Positions 1 through 9,333 of a stretch of DNA of 64,000 nucleotides are shown in pieces (within the stretch, counting starts at the first letter, position 1; each line of letters begins with the position of its first letter). This stretch comes from Hydrotalea sandarakina (GTDB lineage Bacteria > Bacteroidota > Bacteroidia > Chitinophagales > Chitinophagaceae): positions 217,585-281,584 of the forward strand of contig NZ_QKZV01000001.1 in assembly GCF_003254115.1 (NCBI RefSeq), read 5' to 3'. A model generated the notes under the pieces. The model worked only from the letters and a program-made list of their open reading frames with translations. It did no database searches and was not told where the DNA came from. A program made the translations under genes and the position numbers.

Positions 1-55
1 TGCAATGCCAATAAGCGTTTTCAAAGAAAATAGAACAAAAAAAATGAAGTTTTTA

Positions 56-88
56 GGAGGCATACTTGGCTTATTTGCCTCCTTTTTT
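56..88 (+). terminator. Rho-independent terminator reading in from the left edge
   Basis: A 7-bp stem (GGAGGCA at 56-62, TGCCTCC at 76-82) is followed at once by six T on the plus strand. It would end a transcript entering from the left, such as a CRISPR array or another gene outside the window. On the minus strand the stem is followed by a run of eight T only about 11 bases later, so it may also slow transcription leaving cas2. Confidence 0.6.
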
Positions 89-100
89 ATTTCTGTGTAC

Positions 101-484
<384 letters not shown>

Positions 485-550
485 TTATTAATAAAAACGA
501 TTATAAAAAGTGATTTATTTTAAACTGATGGGCTATTTTAATTGAATTGC

Positions 551-1462
551 TTATTGAAGCTCAGGAAAGGATAGTTTTCGTAGTTCACCGGTATAGCATT
601 TGCTCAACGAAAATGCCGTTTTTTGCATAGCAATCATCAATGGGCTGGTTTGATTATCAATAATGGCATCTTGGGTTAATACATTTAACAATTGAATTTT
701 CAATGGTTGGGTTAATGTTGTTACCAATGATGTTTCGTGAATAATTTGACGAACTATTGCATCTACAAATGGGCGATAGGGTTCCATCATGTCATCGGCC
801 AAACAATAGGCATTATATCGGTTGCGATGAAAGATGCCTAAAGTTGGCAATAAACCTGCTCCTGCAATGGCGCGGGCCATGGCAGCCCTTATAATGGCAT
901 AGCCATAATTTAATAAATTGTTGGGTGGGGGGCCTTCTCGGTTTCTAAAAAACTGCCAGGATGCAGGAAATAAGTGGCTCCAATAATAAGCAGCCGCTTT
1001 TGCCTCGGCATTATCGGTATCGCCGCTTTTAACTTGCTGTTGAGCTGTATTTAAATATCCTGCGGGTACTTGCCATTTTTGTAAAATGGCAGCTTGATTT
1101 TTAATTTTTGCTTTTATGGTTTGTTGCCATAATTGCTTTTTTAAAGGTTCACTGGCATTTATTTGTGCTTTAAAGCGCTCGCTTTGCAAGGTATGACTTT
1201 CCAACGGTAACAACATACCGCTGGGGTGGTGGTTTGCATTACAGGTAATTACGGCAATATTGTTAGCCACCAGTTTGTCTAATAAAAAATGGGTAATGGT
1301 AATTTGAGGATGCTCTATCACCAATACCCCAATGTCCTCAATGGGCACGGTTTTATCTTGCCGGTCTTCCAATCCTTTTATATGGGCATAGCTAATTACC
1401 AACTGCTCTAAGTTGAATTTTAAATGACATGGATTTTCTATGCAAAGGGTTCGCTTCAGCAT
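551..1462 (-). CDS. cas1: CRISPR-associated integrase Cas1 (type II-C)
   Basis: Cas1 is the metal-dependent integrase of spacer acquisition. The 303-residue protein starts at an ATG with MLKRTLCIENPCHLKF, followed by the N-terminal beta-sheet region (IEDIGVLVIEHPQITIT). The C-terminal all-alpha domain has NREGPPPNNLLNYGYAI (the conserved Asn/Asn/Tyr helix), LGIFHRNRYNAY with the catalytic His, and ADDMMEPYRPFVD with the catalytic Asp. These are type II Cas1 features. Length is typical. Sampled lines have about 40% G+C, clearly higher than cas9 next door. A 332-base gene-free gap separates it from cas9, unusually wide for this operon. Confidence 0.95.
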   Translation of the reverse strand: MLKRTLCIENPCHLKFNLEQLVISYAHIKGLEDRQDKTVPIEDIGVLVIEHPQITITHFLLDKLVANNIAVITCNANHHPSGMLLPLESHTLQSERFKAQINASEPLKKQLWQQTIKAKIKNQAAILQKWQVPAGYLNTAQQQVKSGDTDNAEAKAAAYYWSHLFPASWQFFRNREGPPPNNLLNYGYAIIRAAMARAIAGAGLLPTLGIFHRNRYNAYCLADDMMEPYRPFVDAIVRQIIHETSLVTTLTQPLKIQLLNVLTQDAIIDNQTSPLMIAMQKTAFSLSKCYTGELRKLSFPELQ

Positions 1463-1794
1463 GTGGAAAATTAATTTATGACCAATTTTTATATTGCGAT
1501 GTATAACATAAAACAGTAAGTTTAATTATGAGGAGTGTAATTGTCATAATTTTTTGCAAATAATCTAAATTTTAGCTAAATATTTCCTGAAAATTATCCA
1601 TAAGAAATAAAATGATATCATTTTTAAAGTGTATAAATAATTAGTTGTTCTAAATTAATTTTATTTAAGCCGCTTGTGTAATGAAGCATATTTTCAAACA
1701 GATTTTTTTATTAATCAATTAATTGTTTTCAAAGTTAATTTTTGATTGGTTAGTTAAAAATTAAATATGTTAAAAAATGCTTTTGTGGCGATTC
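1463..1794. other. AT-rich gene-free gap between cas9 and cas1
   Basis: This 332-base stretch has no credible ORF, no repeated units and no match to the repeat predicted from the tracrRNA anti-repeat. It is very AT-rich. It could hold a separate promoter for cas1-cas2, but I see no clean TAnnTTTG box on the minus strand. Confidence 0.5.
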
Positions 1795-4700
1795 CTAATA
1801 CTCACCTACATATACAATTTGCCCAATGTGATTTAATCGAACTTTGATAATCCCTTTTAACTTATTTGGTGTTTGAATTAACTCCCAAGTTACTTTTCTT
1901 AATAATTTATTTTCGCTAACAGAAGTTTCCAGGTGATGCCTGAACATATAATTTTTTGTGGAAATTTTTTGTACCCTAAATAAATTCGGACTTATCAATG
2001 CGTAGTTATCAGGATTTAACAAATCAATTTCTTTTGGGCTGAACCCATTTTTTTCATTAGGAAAAACAAAGTATTCGTTTTGTTTCATACTGAACAAAAA
2101 TTGCCAACCTTCTTTTTTATTAAATTCTTTGTCAATTATTGGTAATCCTAGATTGCGGCGTGTAACTGCTTCGTAAAAAGATATTACATTTTCTTGTAAG
2201 TTGCCTTCTTTATCTAGAAATATAGCTACATGATGGTTGCTGCCAGTATTTACAAAATCAACAGGGTGTGTCTTGCAATTTTCATCTAAGATTAATTTTC
2301 CATTATGATCTTTTTTGGTATGTAGTGCTTGTACATTGTTAATACCCGAAATAGTTACTCTTTTTATTGATTTACCATTTTTGTTTATAATTGGGTTCTC
2401 GATAAGGTTGGAAAATGCAGTTTCTAATACTTTTTTTTGTTCTTTCTTTTCAACTCTTTTATTATAATCTTCTATTTCTAGTTTTGTTTTTTTATATCGT
2501 TCAATTAATATTTTTCTAATGCCCTTATCAAAAATAAATTCAATAGCCTTGTCATAGGATTTATCAATTTCTCTTTCAGATAGATTGGTAGCTTCACCTA
2601 ATGCTTTTTCAAAAATATCTTTCTTTTTTGCATCCTTAAATAATTCGGGACAAATTTCTTTACGAATAGTGTATACAGTTTCAAAATTTTTCGTTTTTAC
2701 TTTTTCGGGAACAGTAAGGGTTTTTGCTTCATCAATATAAATCGGATGTTTTTTAGGTGTATTTTTTGAGCCAAATGCTTTTTTCGGATCATTTTTATTT
2801 TCCTGCAAGTGCTTAAGCAAGGCATTTTTGTATACAGGCTTGCATACAGTTTTAATTTTTTCCTCGTCAAAGGTTGTACCAATTTTTTCTAGTTTTACTG
2901 TGTATTTTTTTTGGCTCCCGTAAACAGTTTCCAAATGTAATTGCCCACGTGGCGTAAGTTGTACTTTTTTGTTTATGCTGTTTTTTTTCTTTGTAATGTT
3001 AATATTTTTGGTAGTAACTTTATTTTTTGCTTTAATAGAAACTAAAGTATTTTCTAAATGTTTTTTTGCTTCTGCTCTAAATTCCTTTATTTCTATAGGT
3101 GGTTTGAATAATAACTTTCCTTTATCGTCTCGGTAAAGTTCTTTTTGTTCTATACCATAAATAACTGAATTTTTGTCACTCCGTGCATTCAAGTTGTTTA
3201 GATATTGAACATATTGCCGTTTAGTAAAGGCAACAGTAAGTGCATCTAGTGCATGATGTCGATGGTCGTTTCGTTTTGTCCAATCTTTAATTTGCTTCAC
3301 TATTTTGCCGTCTCTGTTAGTGAACTCTTCGACCAATTGAACTGCTTTGTATTTGTCCCAATTTAATTCTTTCAATACGTCAACTAATTGCCAATCTTCA
3401 CGTAAACGTTTAGTTATTGAACCTGACGTGCTCACGACATTTTTTACTAAACTTTCTAACATTGTTTTAGCATATTTGGCAATATATCTTGTATCTGATA
3501 AATCACGATTAATAAAGTCTTCAGGAATATCTTCACCTGTAATAATTAATTTTTTTAGCTTTCCAGAATAATATTTGTTAATTACCTGTATTTGTTTTTC
3601 CGCTTCGGTTAACTTATTCCATTTTTCTCTTGCTTCTTTTTTCATTAATGATTTTTCATACTCTGTTTTATAATAATCAAAGTCTTTTTCATTTTTCTTT
3701 CCATAAACAGAAATGATTCTGTTTAAAAAAATATTTAGATTATCATAGCCTTTTCCTTTTACATAATCAAAAGCGGTTTGATTTCCTTTTTCAATATTAA
3801 TACTTCTAACCTCCAAAGTTTTATTTGAAAATGAATCATCAAATAATCGAGACTGTGGAATGATATGTTCAATATCAAATTCTTTACTAAATAATTTTTC
3901 TTGAGGTATATATGTATCGGAATATAGAGTTCTGTAACCGTTATTTTTTAATTCTTCATATAATTTATAACGAATTATATCGTTTTGAGTTACATTAGTT
4001 AAACCGAACTCTTTTTGCAATTTAGTTTTAATTTCATCATTCTTTTTTGTTGTATCATCAATTTCTTTAGTCATTTCTTCCCGTTCTTTTGCACTTTTTT
4101 TCAGCTCACGAGCTAACTCAATGCGTATTTCATCAGGTTTGCCATAGGTATCAATAATCGTATTGACTACATTAATCATCTGATTTAAAATTTTCTCCAC
4201 AACAGGATTTCGTAAATGATTTTTCGGCAAAATATCAAGCCGGTTTTTATAAATTTTGTTTTCAATTTCCTCTTTTGTAAGCGAATTTGCCGAATGCTTG
4301 TAACCCGCAAGCGCACAAGCCACATCATATTTTTCACCTGTTTTTAAATGAGGCAATATTTTCTTGATTGCTTTTGCACTCAAATTTCCGTAATCACTTT
4401 CAAAGACCACTCCTGCAAGAATAACTGCAGCCTTTTTTTCAAAACCATAATCGTTTTTCAATTTATTGATTAGCTTTTCGTTTCCTGTAATTGATTTATC
4501 ACCCTCAAACGAATAGAGTAAGTGCCAAAATTTGTATAATGTCTCTGTATTTGGGTGCAAAATATCCTCATTGTAATTAAGCGTTTTAAATATTTTTGAA
4601 ACTTCAATTAAAATTTTTTCAGCAGATTCTTTTAGATTCAGTTCATAGCCCGATAGTTCTATAATTTTTTGATAGGCTTTAAATAATTCAGCCTGTGTTT

Positions 4701-6153
4701 TATTCCCTTCAATGTTATTGAAATTGATCTCAAAATCTTGTAAATCCAATAAAGCAAGTATTTCGGCCTTTGAAAGTTTTTCTTTTACGCTCAATTCTGA
4801 GAATAAAATATTTTTTTCCTTAAGTTCCAATGTTCTAGCATTCGGTTTGGTCTTTTTATTTTTTTCGCTTATAGGAAAAATTTCTATATCATTTAATTTT
4901 TGCCAAATTCTAAATTCCTGAAATAATGGTGATGAGCGAGGAATAACATGACTACCGACAATTTTAGTAATCTTTTTTCCATTTTTTTCTATTTCAATTT
5001 TTCGGTTTTCAAATTCACAAAAACTAATTAATCCATTTTTACTTTTTAATCTTCTTTGAAAAAAAATAATTACATCACGAATTTCTTTTTTTAGTTCTTG
5101 GGTCAGTTCTTCGTGATATTTAGCTTGTTCATCCCAAATAGTATTAAACTCATCTAAATAATCTTGACGATAAAAAACCATATTGCGTAAACTCGCATTT
5201 GGATTTTTATCCAATACACTCATTTGATACTGTCCAACAGTTTGTTTGTTGAAATATAACTCTTTACTTCGGTCACTGATTTCCCCTAAATAGCCGCTTG
5301 AACTATTGATTTGCGAATTTAGTTTTTGAAAAATAATAGATAAACTTTCCAAATCCATTTTTTCGGAAAGTGCTTTCACACGCCACTCAAAATTTTCTTT
5401 TTTTTGTGCATCTCCTTTTGTAGTACGTTTTACACCTATAAGTTTAAGCGGTTCCTGTAAAATTGCCCAGGTTGTTTTTTCGTTTTTATTGTGTAATTTT
5501 TCTTTTAGTTCATCCGTTAAAATATCGGGATAAAACTCTTTTTGTTTGTACCATATTTTATCAAACTCTTTTTGCAAATCCGACCTATAAAAATCGGGTA
5601 AATACTTTTCCCCATTATTCAATAATTGTAAGCAGAATTGTCCGGGAGTCAAATTTTCATTATACAATTTTTTTGCAATTTCCATTCCATCAATCAATAC
5701 TCCCTCTTCTGTTCCTTTTGCTTTACGACTACTTTTGTAACCGCGCTTTTTGTTTATCATTAATAAAACTCTGGCAAATTGTTCTAGTGAAATTTTTTCA
5801 CTTGCCGCTTTTGCCCTTAGTCTGTGTGTCTCAAAAGTACTAAAATTACCATTTTCAGATAAATTAGTTTCTTTCAATATAAACTTGTGTTCTTTTAAAA
5901 TCTCAATTAGGTTTTCTCTGCGAAGTTTGTAACGTTGTAAATTTCTTCTAATACTCCGTTTGAGCGTTCTGTTGGCATTAGTGGTAATACTTTTTCCTTT
6001 TTTAAAATTCTGCTGTTCATCAACTGTTAATGGATTCAAACGCACACCAATTTTAATTATAGATGATTTTTCATTGTCATTCTCAGCTTCATTTACTAAA
6101 GCCCAACCTATGCTTGTTGTACCTAAATCAAGTCCTAAAATTTTTTTTCCCAT
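1795..6153 (-). CDS. cas9: Large type II-C Cas9 endonuclease
   Basis: RNA-guided double-strand DNA nuclease of the CRISPR system. The 1452-residue protein starts at ATG 6153 with RuvC-I (KKILGLDLGTTSIGWALV, catalytic Asp9), then an Arg-rich bridge helix around residues 55-85. RuvC-II is IRIELAREL (Glu679). The HNH core is FDIEHIIPQSRLFDDS (catalytic His763), and RuvC-III is HRHHALDALTVAF (His967, Asp970). All catalytic residues are present, so it should cut. Absence of csn2 and cas4 nearby and the order cas9-cas1-cas2 fit subtype II-C. It is much longer than compact II-C Cas9s of about 1000-1100 residues; long forms occur in Bacteroidota. The gene is Lys/Asn/Ile-rich and its sampled G+C is about 31%, lower than cas1-cas2. 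Confidence 0.97.
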   Translation of the reverse strand: MGKKILGLDLGTTSIGWALVNEAENDNEKSSIIKIGVRLNPLTVDEQQNFKKGKSITTNANRTLKRSIRRNLQRYKLRRENLIEILKEHKFILKETNLSENGNFSTFETHRLRAKAASEKISLEQFARVLLMINKKRGYKSSRKAKGTEEGVLIDGMEIAKKLYNENLTPGQFCLQLLNNGEKYLPDFYRSDLQKEFDKIWYKQKEFYPDILTDELKEKLHNKNEKTTWAILQEPLKLIGVKRTTKGDAQKKENFEWRVKALSEKMDLESLSIIFQKLNSQINSSSGYLGEISDRSKELYFNKQTVGQYQMSVLDKNPNASLRNMVFYRQDYLDEFNTIWDEQAKYHEELTQELKKEIRDVIIFFQRRLKSKNGLISFCEFENRKIEIEKNGKKITKIVGSHVIPRSSPLFQEFRIWQKLNDIEIFPISEKNKKTKPNARTLELKEKNILFSELSVKEKLSKAEILALLDLQDFEINFNNIEGNKTQAELFKAYQKIIELSGYELNLKESAEKILIEVSKIFKTLNYNEDILHPNTETLYKFWHLLYSFEGDKSITGNEKLINKLKNDYGFEKKAAVILAGVVFESDYGNLSAKAIKKILPHLKTGEKYDVACALAGYKHSANSLTKEEIENKIYKNRLDILPKNHLRNPVVEKILNQMINVVNTIIDTYGKPDEIRIELARELKKSAKEREEMTKEIDDTTKKNDEIKTKLQKEFGLTNVTQNDIIRYKLYEELKNNGYRTLYSDTYIPQEKLFSKEFDIEHIIPQSRLFDDSFSNKTLEVRSINIEKGNQTAFDYVKGKGYDNLNIFLNRIISVYGKKNEKDFDYYKTEYEKSLMKKEAREKWNKLTEAEKQIQVINKYYSGKLKKLIITGEDIPEDFINRDLSDTRYIAKYAKTMLESLVKNVVSTSGSITKRLREDWQLVDVLKELNWDKYKAVQLVEEFTNRDGKIVKQIKDWTKRNDHRHHALDALTVAFTKRQYVQYLNNLNARSDKNSVIYGIEQKELYRDDKGKLLFKPPIEIKEFRAEAKKHLENTLVSIKAKNKVTTKNINITKKKNSINKKVQLTPRGQLHLETVYGSQKKYTVKLEKIGTTFDEEKIKTVCKPVYKNALLKHLQENKNDPKKAFGSKNTPKKHPIYIDEAKTLTVPEKVKTKNFETVYTIRKEICPELFKDAKKKDIFEKALGEATNLSEREIDKSYDKAIEFIFDKGIRKILIERYKKTKLEIEDYNKRVEKKEQKKVLETAFSNLIENPIINKNGKSIKRVTISGINNVQALHTKKDHNGKLILDENCKTHPVDFVNTGSNHHVAIFLDKEGNLQENVISFYEAVTRRNLGLPIIDKEFNKKEGWQFLFSMKQNEYFVFPNEKNGFSPKEIDLLNPDNYALISPNLFRVQKISTKNYMFRHHLETSVSENKLLRKVTWELIQTPNKLKGIIKVRLNHIGQIVYVGEY

Positions 6154-6192
6154 ATTTGTTTCTTTAATTAATTAATTTATTATTTTTATGTC

Positions 6193-6276
6193 ATAATTTG
6201 AAAGCAAATCACAATAAGGATTATTCCGTTGTGAAAACATTTAAGTCGCCTCACCTTACAATGTGGGGCTTTTTTC
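6193..6276 (+). ncRNA. tracrRNA, divergent from cas9
   Basis: The plus strand just upstream of cas9 reads as a tracrRNA. It has an anti-repeat (about 6193-6215, containing TTTGAAAGCAAATCACAAT) and a nexus AATAAGGATTATTCCGTTGTG. The nexus closely parallels the AATAAGGCTAGTCCGTTATC nexus of the Streptococcus pyogenes tracrRNA. A linker follows, then a terminator hairpin (GCCTCAC 6248-6254, GTGGGGC 6263-6269) and a T run. By complementarity the CRISPR repeat should begin near ATTGTGATTTGCTTTCAAAT, with G allowed at position 1 by G-U pairing. No strong promoter box was seen; the 5' end is approximate. Confidence 0.85.
6248..6275 (+). terminator. tracrRNA terminator hairpin
   Basis: A 7-bp stem with one G-U pair and an 8-base loop is followed by six T. 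It forms the 3' end of the tracrRNA. Confidence 0.8.
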
Positions 6277-6389
6277 TTCCCCAAAATACAAAAATTTTAA
6301 TATTTGTATAATTCCATCTCAGCTTTTTTTATAAATGGTTCATCGTTGCATGTATTTGTGTTTTACCTTCATCTAAAATTTTCAAACAC

Positions 6390-8549
6390 ATGAGAAAAAT
6401 ATTTGGCTTACTGGCTGTGGCTTGCTGTATGGCAGCTTATTTGCCGGCACAACAAAAAACAATTCCTATTCATGAACTGGTTACCGGTAAACCACCTAAA
6501 GGTTTTATGCAACCATTGCCTTCTGTTATGGAGTGGCTCAATAATAATGAATTGGTTTTAGCACAACGTGGCGAAAATAGAAGCGATGTTAAACTGTTGC
6601 GCTATAACATTGCTTTAAATACAACAACACCTTTTACGCAAAATAAAGAAGCGCAACTGGGTAAACGCGTTACCGTTATGAACAACGATTTGTTTTTATT
6701 CATCAATGGTAATCCCACTCAAATTACGCACGATACTGCGCAGGAAAGAAACCCTACTTTTTCACCGGATAGCAATTTTATTGCTTACACCAAAAACAAT
6801 AATTTATATGCTTACAATATAGCTAATCAAAAAGAAGTGCAATTAACCTTCGATGGCTCTGCCACTATTTTAAATGGTTATGCCAGTTGGGTATATTTAG
6901 AAGAAATTTATGGTCGTCCTACACATTATCGGGCATTTTGGTGGAGCCCCGACAGTAAAACCATTGCTTATGCCCGCTTTGATGAAAGCATGGTGCCTAT
7001 TTTCCCTATTTACAGCAGCCAAGGGAAACATGGTTATTTAGAAGAAACCCGCTATCCACAACCCGGTGATAAAAACCCTGAAGTTAAAATTGGTTTTGTT
7101 CATCCAAACGGTGGCAATACCACATGGGCTAATTTCAATGAAAAATACGATCAGTATTTTGGATGGCCTGTTTGGCGCAGCGATAATAATAGTTTGTGGT
7201 TACCTTGGATGAATCGGAAACAAGACAGTTTAATTATTTATGAAGTAAATACACAAACGGGTACACGTAAACCGGTATATACCGAAACGCAGAAAACATG
7301 GATTGATTTAGAAGATAGGGTAGGTGGGCGCATTAACTTTTTAAAAAATGGCAAAGGTTATATTGCGCAAAGTGATAAAAGCGGATGGAATATGTTGTAT
7401 CTCTATAACATGGATGGTACTTTGCAACATCCTATTACCAACGGAAAATACACAGTTACCGGCATTGAATATATTGACGAAGCTAATCGCATAATTTATT
7501 TTACAGCAAGGGGTATAGAAAATTCTACCAGAATAGATTTGTACAAAATAAGTTTTGATGGCGGAACCCCAAAACGATTAACATTTGGGAATTATACTCA
7601 TTCCATTAATTTTTCGCCATTCGGTAATTATTTTATTACCACATACAGCAATACACAAACCCCTGCCCGTATGGCATTGGTTGATGTAAATGGTAAAATA
7701 GTCAAAGAGTTGGGTAATGCCAAAGGTGCTGAAATGGACCAATATGCTATTGCCAAAACCGAAATTATACGCATTAAAAGTGCAGATGGTTTATTTGAAT
7801 TACCTGCTTTGGTTACATGGCCTACTCATTACGATAAAAATAAAAAATATCCCATGTTAATCAGTATTTATGGCGGCCCTAATGCCGGTACTGTATGGGA
7901 TAAATGGAATTGGACTGCGAACAGGGAATTGTTAGCACAAGAAGGATTAATTCAAGTGGCTTTCGATCACAGAGCCAGTGGCCAGTTTGGAAAAGCAGGT
8001 GTAAATTATATGTACCATGATTTGGGGTATTGGGAAATGGAAGATTACAGCACTATGGCAAAATGGTTTATTAACAATGCAGGTGCCGATCCTGCCCGTA
8101 TTTGCATTACCGGATTCAGTTACGGTGGATACATGACGTGTTTAGCATTGACGTATAAGTCTGATGTGTTTACTTATGGCATGGCCGGCGGAAGCGTGGT
8201 AGATTGGCAGTTGTACGACAGCCATTATACTGAACGTTACATGGGCACACCGGCAGATAATGAAGAGGGATATAAGAAAAGCAGTGTTTTAAATTATGTA
8301 AACAATTATAAAGGCATGTTACAAATTGTGCATGGTACCATGGATGATAATGTGCACATGCAAAACAGCATTCAATTAATTAGTGCATTGGAAGATGCCA
8401 AGAAGCCTTTTGAAATGATGTTATACCCGGGCGGCAGACATGGATGGCCTTATTTACCGGCTAAGTGGGATGATTTCCAAAATTTAAAAACCAAATTCAT
8501 TTATAAATATTTGTTGCGAAAATCTGTTCCGGAAGGACTCATTCACTAA
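6390..8549 (+). CDS. Secreted dipeptidyl peptidase IV-like serine peptidase (S9B)
   Basis: Releases dipeptides from peptide N-termini, probably in the periplasm or at the cell surface. The 719-residue protein has a signal peptide (MRKIFGLLAVACCMAAYLPAQQ), a DPP-IV beta-propeller (about residues 80-460) and an alpha/beta-hydrolase domain. The triad is visible: Ser577 in GFSYGGYM, Asp652 in HGTMDDNVH and His684 in GGRHGW. The paired glutamates that bind the substrate amino terminus in DPP-IV are Glu171-Glu172 in WVYLEEIYG. Length and motifs match Bacteroidota DPP-IV. It stands alone and ends in its own terminator, so is probably monocistronic. Confidence 0.93.
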   Translation: MRKIFGLLAVACCMAAYLPAQQKTIPIHELVTGKPPKGFMQPLPSVMEWLNNNELVLAQRGENRSDVKLLRYNIALNTTTPFTQNKEAQLGKRVTVMNNDLFLFINGNPTQITHDTAQERNPTFSPDSNFIAYTKNNNLYAYNIANQKEVQLTFDGSATILNGYASWVYLEEIYGRPTHYRAFWWSPDSKTIAYARFDESMVPIFPIYSSQGKHGYLEETRYPQPGDKNPEVKIGFVHPNGGNTTWANFNEKYDQYFGWPVWRSDNNSLWLPWMNRKQDSLIIYEVNTQTGTRKPVYTETQKTWIDLEDRVGGRINFLKNGKGYIAQSDKSGWNMLYLYNMDGTLQHPITNGKYTVTGIEYIDEANRIIYFTARGIENSTRIDLYKISFDGGTPKRLTFGNYTHSINFSPFGNYFITTYSNTQTPARMALVDVNGKIVKELGNAKGAEMDQYAIAKTEIIRIKSADGLFELPALVTWPTHYDKNKKYPMLISIYGGPNAGTVWDKWNWTANRELLAQEGLIQVAFDHRASGQFGKAGVNYMYHDLGYWEMEDYSTMAKWFINNAGADPARICITGFSYGGYMTCLALTYKSDVFTYGMAGGSVVDWQLYDSHYTERYMGTPADNEEGYKKSSVLNYVNNYKGMLQIVHGTMDDNVHMQNSIQLISALEDAKKPFEMMLYPGGRHGWPYLPAKWDDFQNLKTKFIYKYLLRKSVPEGLIH

Positions 8550-8555
8550 GCCAAA

Positions 8556-8583
8556 AGCCTCAACTTTAAGTTGGGGCTTTTTT
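8556..8583 (+). terminator. Terminator of the DPP-IV-like gene
   Basis: A 9-bp stem with one G-U pair (AGCCTCAAC / GTTGGGGCT) and a 5-base loop is followed by six T, seven bases after the stop codon. Confidence 0.85.
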
Positions 8584-8734
8584 GTAGGGAATATCATCTC
8601 GTTTCAGTATTCATTACTTACTATTCAAACTATTGTAAACAAGCTTGCATCATTCTTTCAATGACCCTGCATTAATGTTTGCTAATATTTTAAGTTTTTT
8701 ATGTTAAAAAATTTAGTATTTCAATTTTTTTTAT

Positions 8735-8742
8735 TAAATTTG
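8735..8742 (+). promoter_or_regulatory. Possible -7 box upstream of the interrupted small ORF
   Basis: TAAATTTG matches the Bacteroidota -7 consensus TAnnTTTG. It lies about 76 bases before the ATG at 8818. No clean -33 TTTG is present at the expected distance. Confidence 0.35.
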
Positions 8743-8817
8743 CTGTTCTTTCATTTAAAATAGCTGCATGCATATAACTCTACCCAACTTTATTTAATCA
8801 CCTAAAACCTCGGTAGC

Positions 8818-9051
8818 ATGCAAATGTTATTGTTAGAAACCGCATTACTGATTGGCGGATTCTTTTTATTTATTTATTTGTCAGCAGGAATTGACGCCAT
8901 TACTTCCGGCATAAAAAATTTAAGAAAACGAAATGTAATACGGATAATTTAAAAAATTATTTCCTTCATTGTAATTGCCGCAGGGGTTTTATTTACTTTC
9001 TTTTTAATGGTATTATTCAGCTACAAACCGGAAAAAGATAGTAAAAAATAG
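8818..9051 (+). pseudogene. Two-helix membrane protein frame broken by one in-frame TAA
   Basis: From ATG 8818 the frame reads 44 codons (MQMLLLETALLIGGFFLF...), stops at TAA 8950-8952, and continues in the same frame for 32 more codons to TAG 9049. The first part has one transmembrane helix then a basic stretch (KNLRKRN). The part after the stop has a second helix (SFIVIAAGVLFTFFLMVLF) and a charged tail (KPEKDSKK). Together this is a normal-looking 76-residue, two-helix inner-membrane protein with a single nonsense codon. It may be a fresh pseudogene, a sequencing error, or a 44-residue protein with a decaying tail. I do not recognise the family. It sits between the DPP-IV-like gene and the kdp regulator. 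Confidence 0.5.
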
Positions 9052-9289
9052 TTTTTATGATATAAATGACGCATCAGGTATTTGAAACAGAACTTGGTTA
9101 ATTGAATTACATGAGGTAATTCTAACATCAATACACTAAAAAAAGCTGATACATTCCTATTAGGTGCACATGTTATTCATCGGCAGCAATAAAGGTTTTA
9201 TCATGTTTTGATGATTGTCTTGGACATTGAAATAGGTGATTCATCATTTTGAAATGCCTTTATTTTAATTTTCAGAATCAAATTACTTT

Positions 9290-9297
9290 TACATTTG
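9290..9297 (+). promoter_or_regulatory. -7 promoter box of the NtrC-type regulator
   Basis: TACATTTG is an exact TAnnTTTG match about 37 bases before ATG 9334. It contains the upstream TTG at 9295 that would otherwise extend the reading frame, which argues for a start at 9334 or 9340. A -33 element is not obvious. The 240 bases before it (from 9052) hold no other feature I can support. Confidence 0.45.
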
Positions 9298-9333
9298 TTA
9301 TGCTTTAAAAGCATTTACAACGAATGTATTTTC

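Noticed and set aside
15-45. A GTTTTCAAAGAAAATAGAAC-like stretch at the left edge that might be a degenerate CRISPR repeat
   Set aside because: It shares only a few bases (TTTCAAA) with the repeat predicted from the anti-repeat, occurs once, and cannot be told from AT-rich background.
1463-1794. A CRISPR array or small cas gene in the gap between cas9 and cas1
   Set aside because: No repeated units and no ORF with sensible composition; only AT-rich sequence.
5463-5843. A 126-codon plus-strand ORF inside cas9
   Set aside because: Antisense to conserved Cas9 sequence; the translation is Phe/Leu/Ser-rich as expected from the complement of a Lys-rich gene.
9295-9333. N-terminal extension of the NtrC-type regulator from TTG 9295
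   Set aside because: The TTG lies inside the predicted -7 box, and the extra residues do not belong to a receiver domain.
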